From contig NZ_JAAGLU010000031.1 in the NCBI RefSeq assembly GCF_010550245.1, forward strand, positions 1-64,000: 64,000 bases of DNA, read 5' to 3'. Source of the DNA: Streptomyces sp. SID12501 (GTDB taxonomy: Bacteria; Actinomycetota; Actinomycetes; Streptomycetales; Streptomycetaceae). The notes beneath the pieces were generated by a model. The model saw nothing but the letters and a program-made list of their open reading frames with translations, ran no database searches and was not told where the DNA came from. The position numbers and the translations under genes are program-made. Positions 1-10,400 of the stretch are shown here, one piece after another (positions within the stretch are counted from its first letter, which is position 1; each line of letters starts with the position of its first letter).

Positions 1-1
1 C

Positions 2-103
2 GTCCGCGTCGCCCAGCGCGTCCTCGCGATGGCCGCCGCGATCTGGCACAACCACAGGACAGGCCAGCCGGTCCTGCGATCCCTGATCGCCTACGACCAC
101 TGA
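2..103 (+). CDS. IS982-like transposase, C-terminal fragment (cut by window edge)
   Basis: Only the last 33 codons are inside the window, read in frame 2 to a TGA at 101-103. The visible residues include AAAIWHN and PVLRSLIAYDH, which resemble the conserved tail of IS982-family DDE transposases of streptomycetes, where a helix ending in WHN precedes a short C-terminal extension. No catalytic residue is visible, so activity cannot be judged. Its neighbour on the right is a toxin/immunity locus, a frequent setting for IS elements. The family assignment rests on recall of the C-terminal pattern. Confidence 0.6.
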   Translation, partial: VRVAQRVLAMAAAIWHNHRTGQPVLRSLIAYDH

Positions 104-139
104 TCACATCGGAATGACTCGTCTAGGCCACCTCGGGTT

Positions 140-190
140 GCGAACAACGATGAGCCACCCACACGCTGTGGGCGGCTCATCGTTGTTCGC
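140..190. terminator. Long perfect hairpin between convergent genes
   Basis: A perfect 17-bp inverted repeat (arms 140-156 and 174-190, GCGAACAACGATGAGCC) is extended inside by CCCAC/GTGGG (158-162, 168-172). It lies between the transposase stop and the stop of the convergent small gene, where a bidirectional terminator is expected. There is no T tract. It could instead be a structure belonging to the insertion element. Confidence 0.6.
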
Positions 191-208
191 TACTGGTCAG
201 GTGCCGGG

Positions 209-553
209 CTACGGGGCTCCTATGCGGAGAAATTCACCATAGATTCGATGCAGCAGAGCTGCATACCGGCAATGGGCCTCGACAGCTTCACGCTCTTCCG
301 TGGTCATGCCCTCAGTGAATCTTTCCAGGCGGGAGATGATCTCTTCAAGCGAACCCATGACGTCCCCCCGGGCCGGCTCGAATACCCCCTCGTCGACAAA
401 AAGGATCACCTGGGTCACATGTTCGTCAGTGACTGCCAGGTCGCCATGAATGAGTGCCAGGTTCTCGCCCGCGCGCACCAGATTCTGGCCGCGGCGCAGA
501 CCGGGGAACGGCAAGCGCCGCCAGAGGACGTAGTCCTCCATGAAATCCGACAT
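209..553 (-). CDS. Probable immunity protein of the adjacent RHS toxin (unknown family)
   Basis: A 114-residue, acidic, probably cytosolic protein with no signal peptide or membrane segment. I do not recognise the family. The ATG at 553 has a strong ribosome site (GGGAGGGGGAG, about 8 nt upstream); an upstream ATG at 592 would overlap the toxin gene by 17 bp and has no such site. The gene begins 23 bp after the stop of the RHS toxin on the same strand. That position, size and acidity (many Glu/Asp, e.g. MTTEEREAVEAH) are typical of polymorphic-toxin immunity genes, which must be made in the producing cell. Its third codon positions look less GC-rich than most neighbours, as is common for exchanged toxin/immunity cassettes. 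Function is inferred from context only. Confidence 0.6.
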   Translation of the reverse strand: MSDFMEDYVLWRRLPFPGLRRGQNLVRAGENLALIHGDLAVTDEHVTQVILFVDEGVFEPARGDVMGSLEEIISRLERFTEGMTTEEREAVEAHCRYAALLHRIYGEFLRIGAP

Positions 554-575
554 CGACTCGACTCCCCCTCCCATT

Positions 576-3500
576 TCAGTTGTCGGCGCCATACCAGAAG
601 GATACGGGCTTGCCGTCGGGGCCGATGAGCCCGCCCTTACCCGTCTGGGGGTCCACGTATTTTATTCCGCGCGACCCGTCCACCAGCGTCTCCAATTTGG
701 CGTTGAGACCTCTCTTCCCTCCTGGCTGCGCAATACCAGTCGCCCAGTCCTTCGCATCTTGGAGGTACTGCTCGCGCGTGAAACCGCGCGCCTTCGCATG
801 TTTTTCCCAGTGGTATTCGAACTGATCCTGAGAGGACCTGCTGCTGGGGTTGTTGAAGACGTTGTCGATTTCCTCGGGACACAATCCCGCGTTGTGCACC
901 AGCACGGGCACTGTACCGGCTAGCACGTAGTACGTGTGCAGCTCATCGACCGTGAAGTTGTACGTGCGGGCATGGTCCGCGTACGCGCGGTTGCCGGTGA
1001 CGACGACGGTGTCGCCCTCGTCCGTACGCAGCGTCATACCCGGCGCGAGGTCGCCCGCGGCGATCCAGTCCCTCTCGGACGGTGACCAGAAGGGGTGCTC
1101 GTGGGTCGCCGTCAGCTTCTCGACGCTGTCCTCGGTGGCGATGGACAGCTCGTTGAAGTGCTTGTCGCTCTCGGTGACGATGACACGGACGACTTTGCGG
1201 GCGCCGGTCTCCCCCGTCTTCGGATCGGTCGCCAGGACCTCGTCGCCGACCTCGATGTCCTCGATGTTTTTGGTGGAACCGTCGGCCATCTGGACGTCCG
1301 TGCCGGCGAGGAAGCACTTGCAGCCGGGTTTCGGGACGTCTGCGTCCTTCGCCGCCTTCTTGCTCGTGTTCTTCAGCAGCTTCTTGGACAGCGACTTGAG
1401 CAGACCGGGAAGGTTGAACATGCTGGCCACCTCGGCCACGTCGTCGCCGGTGTCGTAGGCCTGGGAGTCTTCGTCGACGCCCTTGCCCTCGACGAAGTCG
1501 TCGTACGCGTCGGTAGGGGCTCCGCAGTCCTGGAACCAGCAGCTCGGGGTGAGTTCGGCCATGGCCTCCCAGCCCGAGAGCAGGTTGTGGCCGAAGCCGG
1601 CCGCAGCGTCCTTGAAAGACCCCTCGGCGCGCGGGTCGGCGGGCTCCTTGTTGTTGCAGAGGCCGTAGTTCTGCTGGACCAGCGGGCAGTCGCTGCCGCC
1701 GCCGGAGGACGAGGCGTAGTTGGCGCTGCCCATCGTCGACATGCCGCCGGAGCCGTTGGACCCGGAGGACTTGTTGCTGACGTAGCTGATGTACGCCACC
1801 ACCAGCCTGATGACCGCCACGATGAGGGCGAAGAGGGCGAAGAGGAACTTGCCGTCGGGGTCCGCGAAGGTGACCGGGTTGTTGTTGCTGTAGGCGTACC
1901 CGTTGATCTGCTGCGGGTCCTTGAGGTCCGCCAGCGGGTCGACGCTGACGAACCGTCCGGTGGACGGGTCGTATTCGCGTGCTCCCAGGTGGGTGAGGCC
2001 CGTCGGGTCCTGTGTGCCGCCGACGAAGCCCCGTTCGCCGACCCACGCGGTGGCGCCCGTGCCCCGGTCCTCGCCGAACGGCTTCAGCTGGCGCCGGGTG
2101 ACCCGCTGGGTCGCCGCGTCGATCTGGACACTGGCGGTGCCGTTGTGGTCACCGGCCATCCAGGTCAGGCCGGCTGTGCTGCGCACCGCGACGGTCTCGC
2201 CGCCGTGGACGTAGTAGCGGGTCGCCGACACCTTGCCGCTCGCCTTGTCGAGCCGCAGTTCGGTCTCGCCCAGGTGGAGGGTGGTCCCGGTTGCGTCGCG
2301 GCGGATGAGGCGGTTGCCGTCGGCGTCGTTCAGGTACTCGGTGGTCGACTTGTCCGCCTGGGTGACCTTCTCCAGGCTGCCCTCGGTGTTGAAGTCGAGG
2401 TCCTGGGTCTTGCCGCCGACGGTCCTGAGGTCGGTGTTGCCCGCCTTGTCGTAGGTGTAGCCGGTGGTGGCGGTGACCGCGCCGTCCTTCTTGGTCTCGG
2501 TGGAGGCCAGGGCGTGCGGGCGGGGCTGGTCGGCCGTCTTGTAGGCGTACGAGGTGGTCGCGCCGGACAGATGGTCGGTGGACGTCTTGCGGTTGCCCGC
2601 GCTGTCGTAGGAGAACGACTGCCAGTACTTGCCCGGACCGCCCACGTTGTCCGTGGCGGGCGCGGTCGCGCAGTCCGCCGTGGTCGTCCAGGCGGTCTTC
2701 AGGCGGCGGTGGCCGTCGTAGGTGAAGCACTGACGGTCCGTCGGGCTGGTGGCCTTGTCCTCGATCTCGACCGGGTTGCCGGCGATGTCGTAGCGGTAGT
2801 ACGCGTCCGCGTCGGTGCCGGTGTGGGTCTCGGAGACCACGTTCTGGCGGGCCAGCCGCTTGGTGCCGGTCTCGTAGGACCGGTTGATCTCCGTCCAGTC
2901 CGCCGTCGAGGAGACACCCAGCGTGGTGCGGATCTGCTCGCCGGCCGGCAGGTAGTCCGTGTTCTGGACGATGCCGGTGAGCCCCTTGAGGGTGTCCGGC
3001 ATCCGCTGCTCGGTGTAGCCGTAGTCCAGAACCTCCTGGCCGAGGCCGCCCATCGCGGGGATGGTGCGCTTCTGCGGAGTGCCGTCGACGTTGTAGGCGT
3101 TGGCGATGGTCCAGGTGCCGTTGGTACCGGCCAGGGCCCCCTCGGTCTTGCTGACCGTGTACTGCTCGTTCAGGACCCGGTAGACCTTGTCGTACTTGGC
3201 GTTGGTGGTCGCGTAGACGCTGCCGGCCTTGCCGCCGACATAGCGGATGGCCGAGGTGGGCTGCCCCTTCGCGATCGAGTCGTACGTCCAGCGCGCAAGG
3301 TACTTGGCGTCCTCCGGCGCGGGAGCGCCGTTCACCACCGGCACCTTGCCGTCGAGCTTGCCGGTGGTCCGGCCGAGCAGGTCATAGGTGAAGCCGACGG
3401 TCTTCTGCCGGGCGTCGGTGGCCGCGACGACCTGGTCGAGGTCGTTGTACTCGGAGGAGCCGACGCCCGCGTCGGGGTCGGTGACGTCGGTCTGCCGGCC

Positions 3501-6500
3501 CAGGAAGTCGAAGGCGTACGACCAGGTGTTGCCGTCGTCGTCCTTGACGGAGGTGAGCCGGTCGGCGTGGTCGTAGCCGTAGGTGAGGCGGCTGAAGGAG
3601 CCGGTCGGCCGGTTGCCGTCGTACTCCAGCTTCTCGGTCAGCCGGCCGCGGGCGTCGACCTTCTCCCGCACGGCCGGGGCACCGGCGGGCGGTTCGACGG
3701 TGGTCGTGTCGCCGTTGTAGGTGTGCGTGGTGCGGGAGAACTCCTTCTCGTTGGTGAGCACCTTCTCGATCACGGGCCGCCCGGCACCGTCGTACACGGT
3801 CTCCGTGCCGGCCGGGGCCGCCGTCAGCAGGTCGGCGAGCTTGCCGGAGGGCGCGGTGGTGTCGATGTAGTCCGCCGCCGCCGACACGGCGAGGCCGCGA
3901 GTGTCGTACTTGGTCTCGGTGACGACCCGGCCAGTGCCGGACGCGGCGGGCGTCTGGGTCTGGCGCAGCCGCAGCAGCGCGTCGTAGATGGCGTACTCGG
4001 TGCGGTATGTGGTGCCGTCGTTGTTCAGCGACTTGGTGGCGACCCAGGAGGCGTCGGTGTTCTGGACCTTGTACTCGAACTTGTGTGTGGGCGTCTGGTT
4101 CGCGCCGCGGTCACGGTCGGCGAGCCATACGTCGGTGAGGCGGCCGAAGCTGTCGTATGCCAGCTCCGTGCGGTTGCCGTTCGGGTCGATGGTGGCGGTC
4201 CGCACACCCCAGTCAGGGGCGAACTCGGTGGTGGTGGAGTGGTCGAGGGCGTTGGTCTCGGTCAGCTTGGTCAGCGGACCGCCCGCGGCCGGGGTGTACA
4301 CGGCGTGGTTGGTCCGGGTGCCCTTGGTGTCCCAGCTGTCGATGAGGCGGCCCAGGGCGTCGTACTTGGCGGTGGTGACGGCCTGGAGGACGGCGGTGCC
4401 GTCGGCGTTGTAGCCAGTGACCCGCTCCTGCCGGGTCGCGTCGCCCTTCGTGGGTGCCTTGCCGTAGGCCTGGTCGTCGTACGAGACCCGCACTTCCGAG
4501 ATCACGTCGGTGGTCTTCGGGTCGTTCGTCCGCTTCGGCGTGGCGTCGCACCCGGTGGAAACCTTCTCCGCCCGCTTGGGCAGCGACCGGATCCAGGCCG
4601 ACTCGTTGACGGCGTACTCGGTGACGACGCAGTCCTTCTCGCCGCCGGCGTCGGTCTCCTCCTTCAGCGCGAGACCGCTCGTCGGGTCGTACGTCGTCGA
4701 CTTGGTGGAGGTCAGTGTGGTGCCGCCGGTCACCGGGGTGCGGGTTGCCGAGGAGGCCGTGCGGACCATGTACGCGTTGACCGTGCCGTAGGAGTGCTTG
4801 TCCGTGGCGGTCGTGCGTGACCAGGGGGTGTTGATGGTGCCGCTGGTCTCGGCGCCGTCCACCCCGTTGTACGTGATCTGCTCACGCTGCTGGCCCGCGA
4901 ACTGCTCGGAGTCCGTCACCGCCTTGCCCGTGGAGTCGGTGACCGTCTCCTTGCGGGTGGTGGCCCCGGACTGCTTGTCGCCGTCCATGCCCCGGTAGTA
5001 GAGGGAGGCCGACTTCGAGCGGGTGCCGGAGGGCTCGCCGGTGGTCGTGGTGACCTTCTGGTAGCCGCGCCAGATGCCCCAGGTGCGGTACTTGGCCTGG
5101 GTGATGGGCGACTCGTCGTCGTACGCCCACGCACCGCCGCCGCTGTAGTTGTAGTCCGTCTGCTTCAGCGGGGCGCCGCCGTACGGGTCGGACTCGGTGA
5201 CCTGGGTGACGACGTACTTGTGGAAGAAGTCCGTGCGCGGCTGGGGGTCGGTGCCCGGCGTCGGGTTGGACGGCGGAATCCACTTCACGGGGTAGCAGCG
5301 GCGGGTGTTGGAGTCCAGGTCGGACGGGACGTCCGAGCCGGCGACGCAGTCCTCCTCGGAGTAGTTGACGGTCAGCTTGGAGCCTGTCTCCGAAGTGACC
5401 GTGCGGACTCGCCACTTGATGAACGGGGCGACCTGGTCGCCGGTCCGGTCGACGCGGTTGTGCAGCTGGACGCCGCTGAAGGTGACCGAGGGCAGGGAGG
5501 CGTCGGTGCCCGCTTTGCCGGTGCGTTTGATGGAGTCCAGCCACAGGCCGGCGTCCGAGCCGTCGCCCGGGTCGGGGAAGGTCTGCCCGAGGTGCCAGGC
5601 GTTGACCGCGCGGTAGTCGGTGTCGGCGCTGCCCGCACCGTCGTACACCTGCGTCGTCACATCGGTCAGGCGCTTGCGGGTGAAGAACGACGGGCTGGGC
5701 TGGTCGGTGCAGGGCTTGTCGGCGGCGCAGATCTGGTCGAACGGGACGTCCGGCCAGGCGTTGCGGCTGGAGGACGTCAGCGAACCGCAGGTCTCACCAC
5801 CGGAGACCGGCAGACAGCGCTCGGCGACCGTGAAGTTCACCCGGGCCGCGGCCGGTTGGGTGGTGGAGAAGATCGTGTCGGTGCGCTGGCCGTAGGCGAT
5901 GCGCTTGAGCCAGCCGCTCCGGACGTACTCGGTGCCGTTACCGGTGGTGCCGTTCTTGGCGTAGTGGTTGAGCTCTTTGTCGTACCAGTACGTCATGACG
6001 TTGCCGTGCGGGTCCACGACGTAGTCGAGGTTCCACCGCCAGGCCTGTGTCTTGGCGCGGCCGGAGAAGGAGTCGCCGGAGGCGAAGCCGGGTTCACCGG
6101 AGTCGTCGCCGAAGACCGGGAGCGTCCATACGGAGTTGGTCTCGGCCTTCCCCGAAGTCCAGCCCGGCAGACGGTTCTTGCCGAAGACGTACTGGGTGCC
6201 GTCGGTCGAGGTGACCGTCCAGAACTCGCCCTTGTCGCCCGCGTCACCGTCGTCGCCGTTGACGGCGCCGGTGTCGTGGACGATCCGCTCGCCGTCGTCG
6301 CTCTTGGGCCGCCACTTGCCGCCCTCGTTCACCAGGGGCGTGGACTTGCCGTTGAGGACGAGGGAGGCGTTGTCCTCGTTCCAGCACTGGTCGTACTTCT
6401 TGTCCTGGCCGTCGTCCTCGCAACTGCCGTACGCCCGCTCGACGTACGAGGTCGACAGGTCGAAGCCCTCGCCGATCCAGGACGGCTGCGCGCTGGTGGA

Positions 6501-7394
6501 GGAGGTGCGGCCGTCCACGCTCTGCGCGGAGTAGCCGATGGACAGGTTCGGGGCCGGTCCCGCCGGGGTCGGCGGGGTCTCCAGCGGGTAGTTCCAGGTG
6601 AAGTCGCCGTTGGAACCGCCGGCCGACCAGGTGGAGGAGGCCGCGAGCGGGGTGGCCTCGTAGGTGCCCTGGTCGGAGCCGGCCGCAGCGGACAGGGCCA
6701 TGACCATGGAGGCGGACCGGGCCCGACCCGTTCCGGCCTTCGGCGGGGTGACCTGGGCGGTCACGGTCTCCGCTTCGGCGTCGTTCTCCGAGGCCACCGG
6801 GGTGGTCCTGCGGCACTCCGCCTTCTCCGGGGTGGTCAGGGCGCACTCGGGGAGCTGGACGAGACGCAGCCGCGAGGACCAGTTGCCGCTGTAGGCGTCG
6901 GCGAAGGAGCTGTAGTCGACGGTGGTGGCCGCCTTGCCGCCGTCGCTGCCGGAGACGGCGAACACGAGGCCGTCGATGCCGAGTCGGCCGGTGGCCTCGC
7001 GACCGAGCACGCGCACCGTGGGCGCCTGTGACTTGCTCTCGCCGCCCTCGGCGGTCCTGGTCGCCCGGACCGCCTTCGTCGGCCGGACCCGTACGGCCGA
7101 CGAGTCCGGCCATGTCACCTTCGCACGGGCCTTGGCGAGGGTCTCGCGCGCGGCGGCCACGGTCGGGTCGTCGACCTTGGCGGCTTTCGGGTCGAAAGGC
7201 TGGGCCTTGCCGTACCTGGCCTTCGGCAGGGCGGTGTGATCGCGGTCGTCGTCGGCCGCGAGCACCGGGGTGGCGCTCAGTAGGGTGGCGACGACCGCCG
7301 CGGACACGGGCAGGGCGACGGACGCCAGCCGGCGCCGGCTCGCTCTGCTCCATGCCCAGCTTTTGGGCAGCAGTGAGCTGTTCCTGGACAACAC
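576..7394 (-). CDS. Secreted RHS-repeat polymorphic toxin with pretoxin HINT domain
   Basis: A 2272-residue protein, GTG start at 7394 with AGGAG about 10 nt upstream. Residues 1-47 form a signal peptide (Arg-rich n-region, hydrophobic core, ATPVLA cleavage region). The body carries many YD/RHS repeats (YDxxGR motifs), closing with the RHS core-associated block around 1800-1850 (GxREYDPSTGRFVSVDPL). A hydrophobic stretch follows near 1850-1870. Residues about 2028-2165 are a pretoxin HINT domain, starting CFLAGTDVQ with THEHPFW and ending VLVHN, which in this class releases the toxin by self-cleavage. The last about 105 residues are the toxin: a conserved HWEKHA...EYLQDAKDW start and a Gly-rich end, resembling BECR-fold ribonuclease toxins (inference). 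The partner LamG gene lies 99 bp upstream and the probable immunity gene just downstream. Confidence 0.88.
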   Translation of the reverse strand: MLSRNSSLLPKSWAWSRASRRRLASVALPVSAAVVATLLSATPVLAADDDRDHTALPKARYGKAQPFDPKAAKVDDPTVAAARETLAKARAKVTWPDSSAVRVRPTKAVRATRTAEGGESKSQAPTVRVLGREATGRLGIDGLVFAVSGSDGGKAATTVDYSSFADAYSGNWSSRLRLVQLPECALTTPEKAECRRTTPVASENDAEAETVTAQVTPPKAGTGRARSASMVMALSAAAGSDQGTYEATPLAASSTWSAGGSNGDFTWNYPLETPPTPAGPAPNLSIGYSAQSVDGRTSSTSAQPSWIGEGFDLSTSYVERAYGSCEDDGQDKKYDQCWNEDNASLVLNGKSTPLVNEGGKWRPKSDDGERIVHDTGAVNGDDGDAGDKGEFWTVTSTDGTQYVFGKNRLPGWTSGKAETNSVWTLPVFGDDSGEPGFASGDSFSGRAKTQAWRWNLDYVVDPHGNVMTYWYDKELNHYAKNGTTGNGTEYVRSGWLKRIAYGQRTDTIFSTTQPAAARVNFTVAERCLPVSGGETCGSLTSSSRNAWPDVPFDQICAADKPCTDQPSPSFFTRKRLTDVTTQVYDGAGSADTDYRAVNAWHLGQTFPDPGDGSDAGLWLDSIKRTGKAGTDASLPSVTFSGVQLHNRVDRTGDQVAPFIKWRVRTVTSETGSKLTVNYSEEDCVAGSDVPSDLDSNTRRCYPVKWIPPSNPTPGTDPQPRTDFFHKYVVTQVTESDPYGGAPLKQTDYNYSGGGAWAYDDESPITQAKYRTWGIWRGYQKVTTTTGEPSGTRSKSASLYYRGMDGDKQSGATTRKETVTDSTGKAVTDSEQFAGQQREQITYNGVDGAETSGTINTPWSRTTATDKHSYGTVNAYMVRTASSATRTPVTGGTTLTSTKSTTYDPTSGLALKEETDAGGEKDCVVTEYAVNESAWIRSLPKRAEKVSTGCDATPKRTNDPKTTDVISEVRVSYDDQAYGKAPTKGDATRQERVTGYNADGTAVLQAVTTAKYDALGRLIDSWDTKGTRTNHAVYTPAAGGPLTKLTETNALDHSTTTEFAPDWGVRTATIDPNGNRTELAYDSFGRLTDVWLADRDRGANQTPTHKFEYKVQNTDASWVATKSLNNDGTTYRTEYAIYDALLRLRQTQTPAASGTGRVVTETKYDTRGLAVSAAADYIDTTAPSGKLADLLTAAPAGTETVYDGAGRPVIEKVLTNEKEFSRTTHTYNGDTTTVEPPAGAPAVREKVDARGRLTEKLEYDGNRPTGSFSRLTYGYDHADRLTSVKDDDGNTWSYAFDFLGRQTDVTDPDAGVGSSEYNDLDQVVAATDARQKTVGFTYDLLGRTTGKLDGKVPVVNGAPAPEDAKYLARWTYDSIAKGQPTSAIRYVGGKAGSVYATTNAKYDKVYRVLNEQYTVSKTEGALAGTNGTWTIANAYNVDGTPQKRTIPAMGGLGQEVLDYGYTEQRMPDTLKGLTGIVQNTDYLPAGEQIRTTLGVSSTADWTEINRSYETGTKRLARQNVVSETHTGTDADAYYRYDIAGNPVEIEDKATSPTDRQCFTYDGHRRLKTAWTTTADCATAPATDNVGGPGKYWQSFSYDSAGNRKTSTDHLSGATTSYAYKTADQPRPHALASTETKKDGAVTATTGYTYDKAGNTDLRTVGGKTQDLDFNTEGSLEKVTQADKSTTEYLNDADGNRLIRRDATGTTLHLGETELRLDKASGKVSATRYYVHGGETVAVRSTAGLTWMAGDHNGTASVQIDAATQRVTRRQLKPFGEDRGTGATAWVGERGFVGGTQDPTGLTHLGAREYDPSTGRFVSVDPLADLKDPQQINGYAYSNNNPVTFADPDGKFLFALFALIVAVIRLVVAYISYVSNKSSGSNGSGGMSTMGSANYASSSGGGSDCPLVQQNYGLCNNKEPADPRAEGSFKDAAAGFGHNLLSGWEAMAELTPSCWFQDCGAPTDAYDDFVEGKGVDEDSQAYDTGDDVAEVASMFNLPGLLKSLSKKLLKNTSKKAAKDADVPKPGCKCFLAGTDVQMADGSTKNIEDIEVGDEVLATDPKTGETGARKVVRVIVTESDKHFNELSIATEDSVEKLTATHEHPFWSPSERDWIAAGDLAPGMTLRTDEGDTVVVTGNRAYADHARTYNFTVDELHTYYVLAGTVPVLVHNAGLCPEEIDNVFNNPSSRSSQDQFEYHWEKHAKARGFTREQYLQDAKDWATGIAQPGGKRGLNAKLETLVDGSRGIKYVDPQTGKGGLIGPDGKPVSFWYGADN

Positions 7395-7493
7395 GGAGGG
7401 AGTACTCCTGGTTGTAGAGGGGTGGTGGCGTGCCGGACCTGCAGCCCGGCACGCCGTATGAAAGAAGAAGAAAGGAAGAGAGTCGCGCGGCGA

Positions 7494-10400
7494 CTACTCG
7501 ATCGGCACCGGAGGCTCGTCCACCGTCGCGAGCTGGGTGATCTCCGCGTCGGAGAGCACGCCCGCGTAGACACGGAGGTCGTCGAGCCGGCCGGGCAGCG
7601 GGTTGCCCAGTTGGCCGTTGTCGTGTCGGAGTGAAGCACCGACCATCAGTGAGCCGGTCGGTTGGTAGGTGTCCTTGCTGAGGACACCGTCCTCGTCGCC
7701 CTGCCGCTGCCCGGAGACGTACAGCTTGATGGAGCTGTTCACCGAGTCGAAGACGGCGACGACGTGCACCCAGCCACCGGGGGACTCGACCTCGTCAGAA
7801 CTGACCTCGGCGGCCGGGCCGTTGAGCACGTCCGTCTCGTACCGCCCGAAGCGCCAGTCGCCGACGGACTGCCCCGCCTCCTGCCGATACCAGAGCCGGA
7901 AGGAGTTCCGCGCCTCGCCCGGGTGGGAGAAGACGGTCGCCGAGTGCGCCGTGGTGGTGTCCTCAAGCTTCGACTGGGTGGCCAGGTCGACCCAGCCCGC
8001 CAGGCTGTAGCTGCCGGACTCGTCCAGCGGCACGGGCGAGATGGCCCGGCCGTTATTCGCCGCGTCGAGTGCCAACACGTCACCGTGGGCCGGATCGTCG
8101 GTCGTGGCGATGGTCGCGCCCGTGTCCAGCCGGAGCTCGTTGCCCCGGCCGGATGCGTCCAGAACGCTACGTCGGACGACCGCGTCGAACCTCCAGTTGG
8201 CGAGCAGCGCGGCCTCGGTCCGGCCTGTGGCCGGGCTCTCGGCGTTGGCGATCGCCCACAGCTCGTTCTCGAATACCACCCGGTTCCACACCTGGACCTG
8301 GTCGAGGTCGCCCTCGAACCAGGAGGAGTAGATCCCCAGCCCCTTCATCCGGCCGACCTCGAAGGTGCCCTTCGCCGCCCACGGCGTGGTGAACTCCGTG
8401 GCCGCCTGGAGCTGCCCGTTGACGTACAGCCGGATCTGCTTCTTGTTGTGGTCGTACACACCCATCAGATGCGTCCACGCGCCCGCCACCGGCGGCTTCT
8501 TGGAGACCGCGCGGACGATCGTCGTGTCGTCGGTGTCGGTCGAGTACCGGTTGAAGATCCACCGGTCGTACGACTGTGAGTAGTACAGCTGGAAGGCGCC
8601 CATCCGGGTGCCGCTCTGTGAGGCCAGGGTGGAGACGTGGTCCTTCCCGGTCAGCCGCACCCAGCCGCTGACAGCGAAGCTGTTGGTGGTGTCCAGCACG
8701 GAGGACGTGGTGACACCCGCACCGCTCGTGCCGTCGGTGCTCACACCGCCGCCGAGGCGCGCCTTGTCGGTCCAGGCCGTAGAGGTGAGGGTCAGCGGCC
8801 GGTTCCTGCCGGAGGAGTCCTCGGCGGTCGTGCCGCTGCCCTCGTCGAACTTCCAGCTCGCCACCGGGTCGGAGCCCTTGGCCACCCGGAACTGGTAGTC
8901 GGCATGGGGACTCGCGTTGCCCGCGCCGTCGTACGTCTGCACCCGCAGGGTGTTGGTCAGCCGCTTGTCGGGCGCGGCCTCGATCTCGTACGTCGGCGTG
9001 TTGGCGGTGAACGTCTTACTGCCGAGCTTCACGCCGTTCAGCCACCAGTCGTAGCGGCGTACGTCACCCGCGCCGCCCTCGACCTTGAAGCCGGCGGTCA
9101 TGCCGACGCTGCCCAGCTCCGGGTCGGCGGCGTCACAACTGGTGCCTGCGCACTCCTTGTACACGGTTGAGGAGACCTGCGGCAGCAGTGGGCCCTTGGA
9201 GTCCACCTTGAAGTAGCAGAAACTCGACCATGGCCCGAACAGGGAGTGAGTGGCGCCCTTCCACGTGTACTTGTACTCGGTGCGGGCGCGGAACTTGTAG
9301 CTGACGGTCTGGTCCAACGCTGCCGTGACCGCTGTTCCGGCTGTGCCGCTGTCCGTCCACGTGGACGGCTTGAGCGAGGTCTCCGTGGTGCTGCTGCCCT
9401 TGTACAGCTCGAAGTTGGGGCGCAGCGAGGCACTGGATGCGTCGCTCGATGTCGGCGTCGCGGTCAGCCTGGGCGTGGTGTCCCGGATCTGTGCGGGCGC
9501 CGTCGACGCCGAGCAGGAGACCTTCGGGTCGGACATCTTCACCGACGACGGCTTGCTGTCCGGCGGTGTGACGTACGTGATGGACAGCCGGGGCTTGCGG
9601 GAGGACGTGGCGTCGGGGTCCAGCGGCGACATGAACTGCTTCCAGGCGATCGGGTCGCTCTCGTCGGCCCGCAGGCCGAGCGTGGTCAGCGTGTCCTTCG
9701 CCTTCGCGGTGTGAGCGACGGCCGCCGTCGCGTCGAACTCGATGTCCCCGTCCGGGCAGTCGGAGGAGTGCCCCTTCGAGGCCGAGACCGTGTCCACCTT
9801 CGTGTACCACTTCAGCGACGAGTCCTGCGAGTTCCACGTGGTGCCCGAGGAGATCTGGCTCGTGCGGTACAGGTGGACGTCCTGCTTCACGCAGTTCGCC
9901 GACCAGATCGCGTACGGCGTGAAGGTCGCGTTCACGATCTTCTTGCCGGCCACCCTGCGGGTGTCGAACTGGAAGAGCGAGCGTGCCTTCTTGTTGTCGA
10001 CGAACGCGTCGTAGCCCACGCCCAGCGCGTGTTTGGTCTTCCAGAAACTGGTGCCGGGCGAGTTGGACCACAGCGAGGTCCAGCCCGTCAGGGTCGCCTT
10101 GACCGCGGGCGGGTCGAGAACCACGGGGTACGAGGTGGCCTCGTCCGCGAGGAAGCTCTGGTCCGGAACGATCGAGAGGGTGTCGTCGGTGACCGCCGTG
10201 TCCATGACGGCGGTACGGGAGTTGGAGTCGGCGCTGAGGGTGTCGGCGACGGCTGTGGCTGTGGCTTCGGCGGAAGAGGCGGCGACGGGAGCCGAGGAGG
10301 CAGACCTGAAGGTGGCCTTCTTCGCCGTGCCCGCAAGGGCGCTCGCGCCCCTTCCCGCGTCCCACATCAGCGCGGAACCGCTGGAGACCACGGCGTACCC

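Noticed and set aside
1095..4820. A 1241-codon open frame on the plus strand opposite the RHS gene
   Set aside because: It is the antisense shadow of GC-biased RHS codons; the product is a Val/Gly/Arg low-complexity sequence with no domain, while the minus-strand frame has signal, RHS and HINT features.
5220..7031. A 603-codon plus-strand frame, and a 601-codon one at 9246-11051
   Set aside because: Both lie opposite well-supported secreted-protein genes and have the Gly/Arg/Val composition of antisense GC-rich frames.
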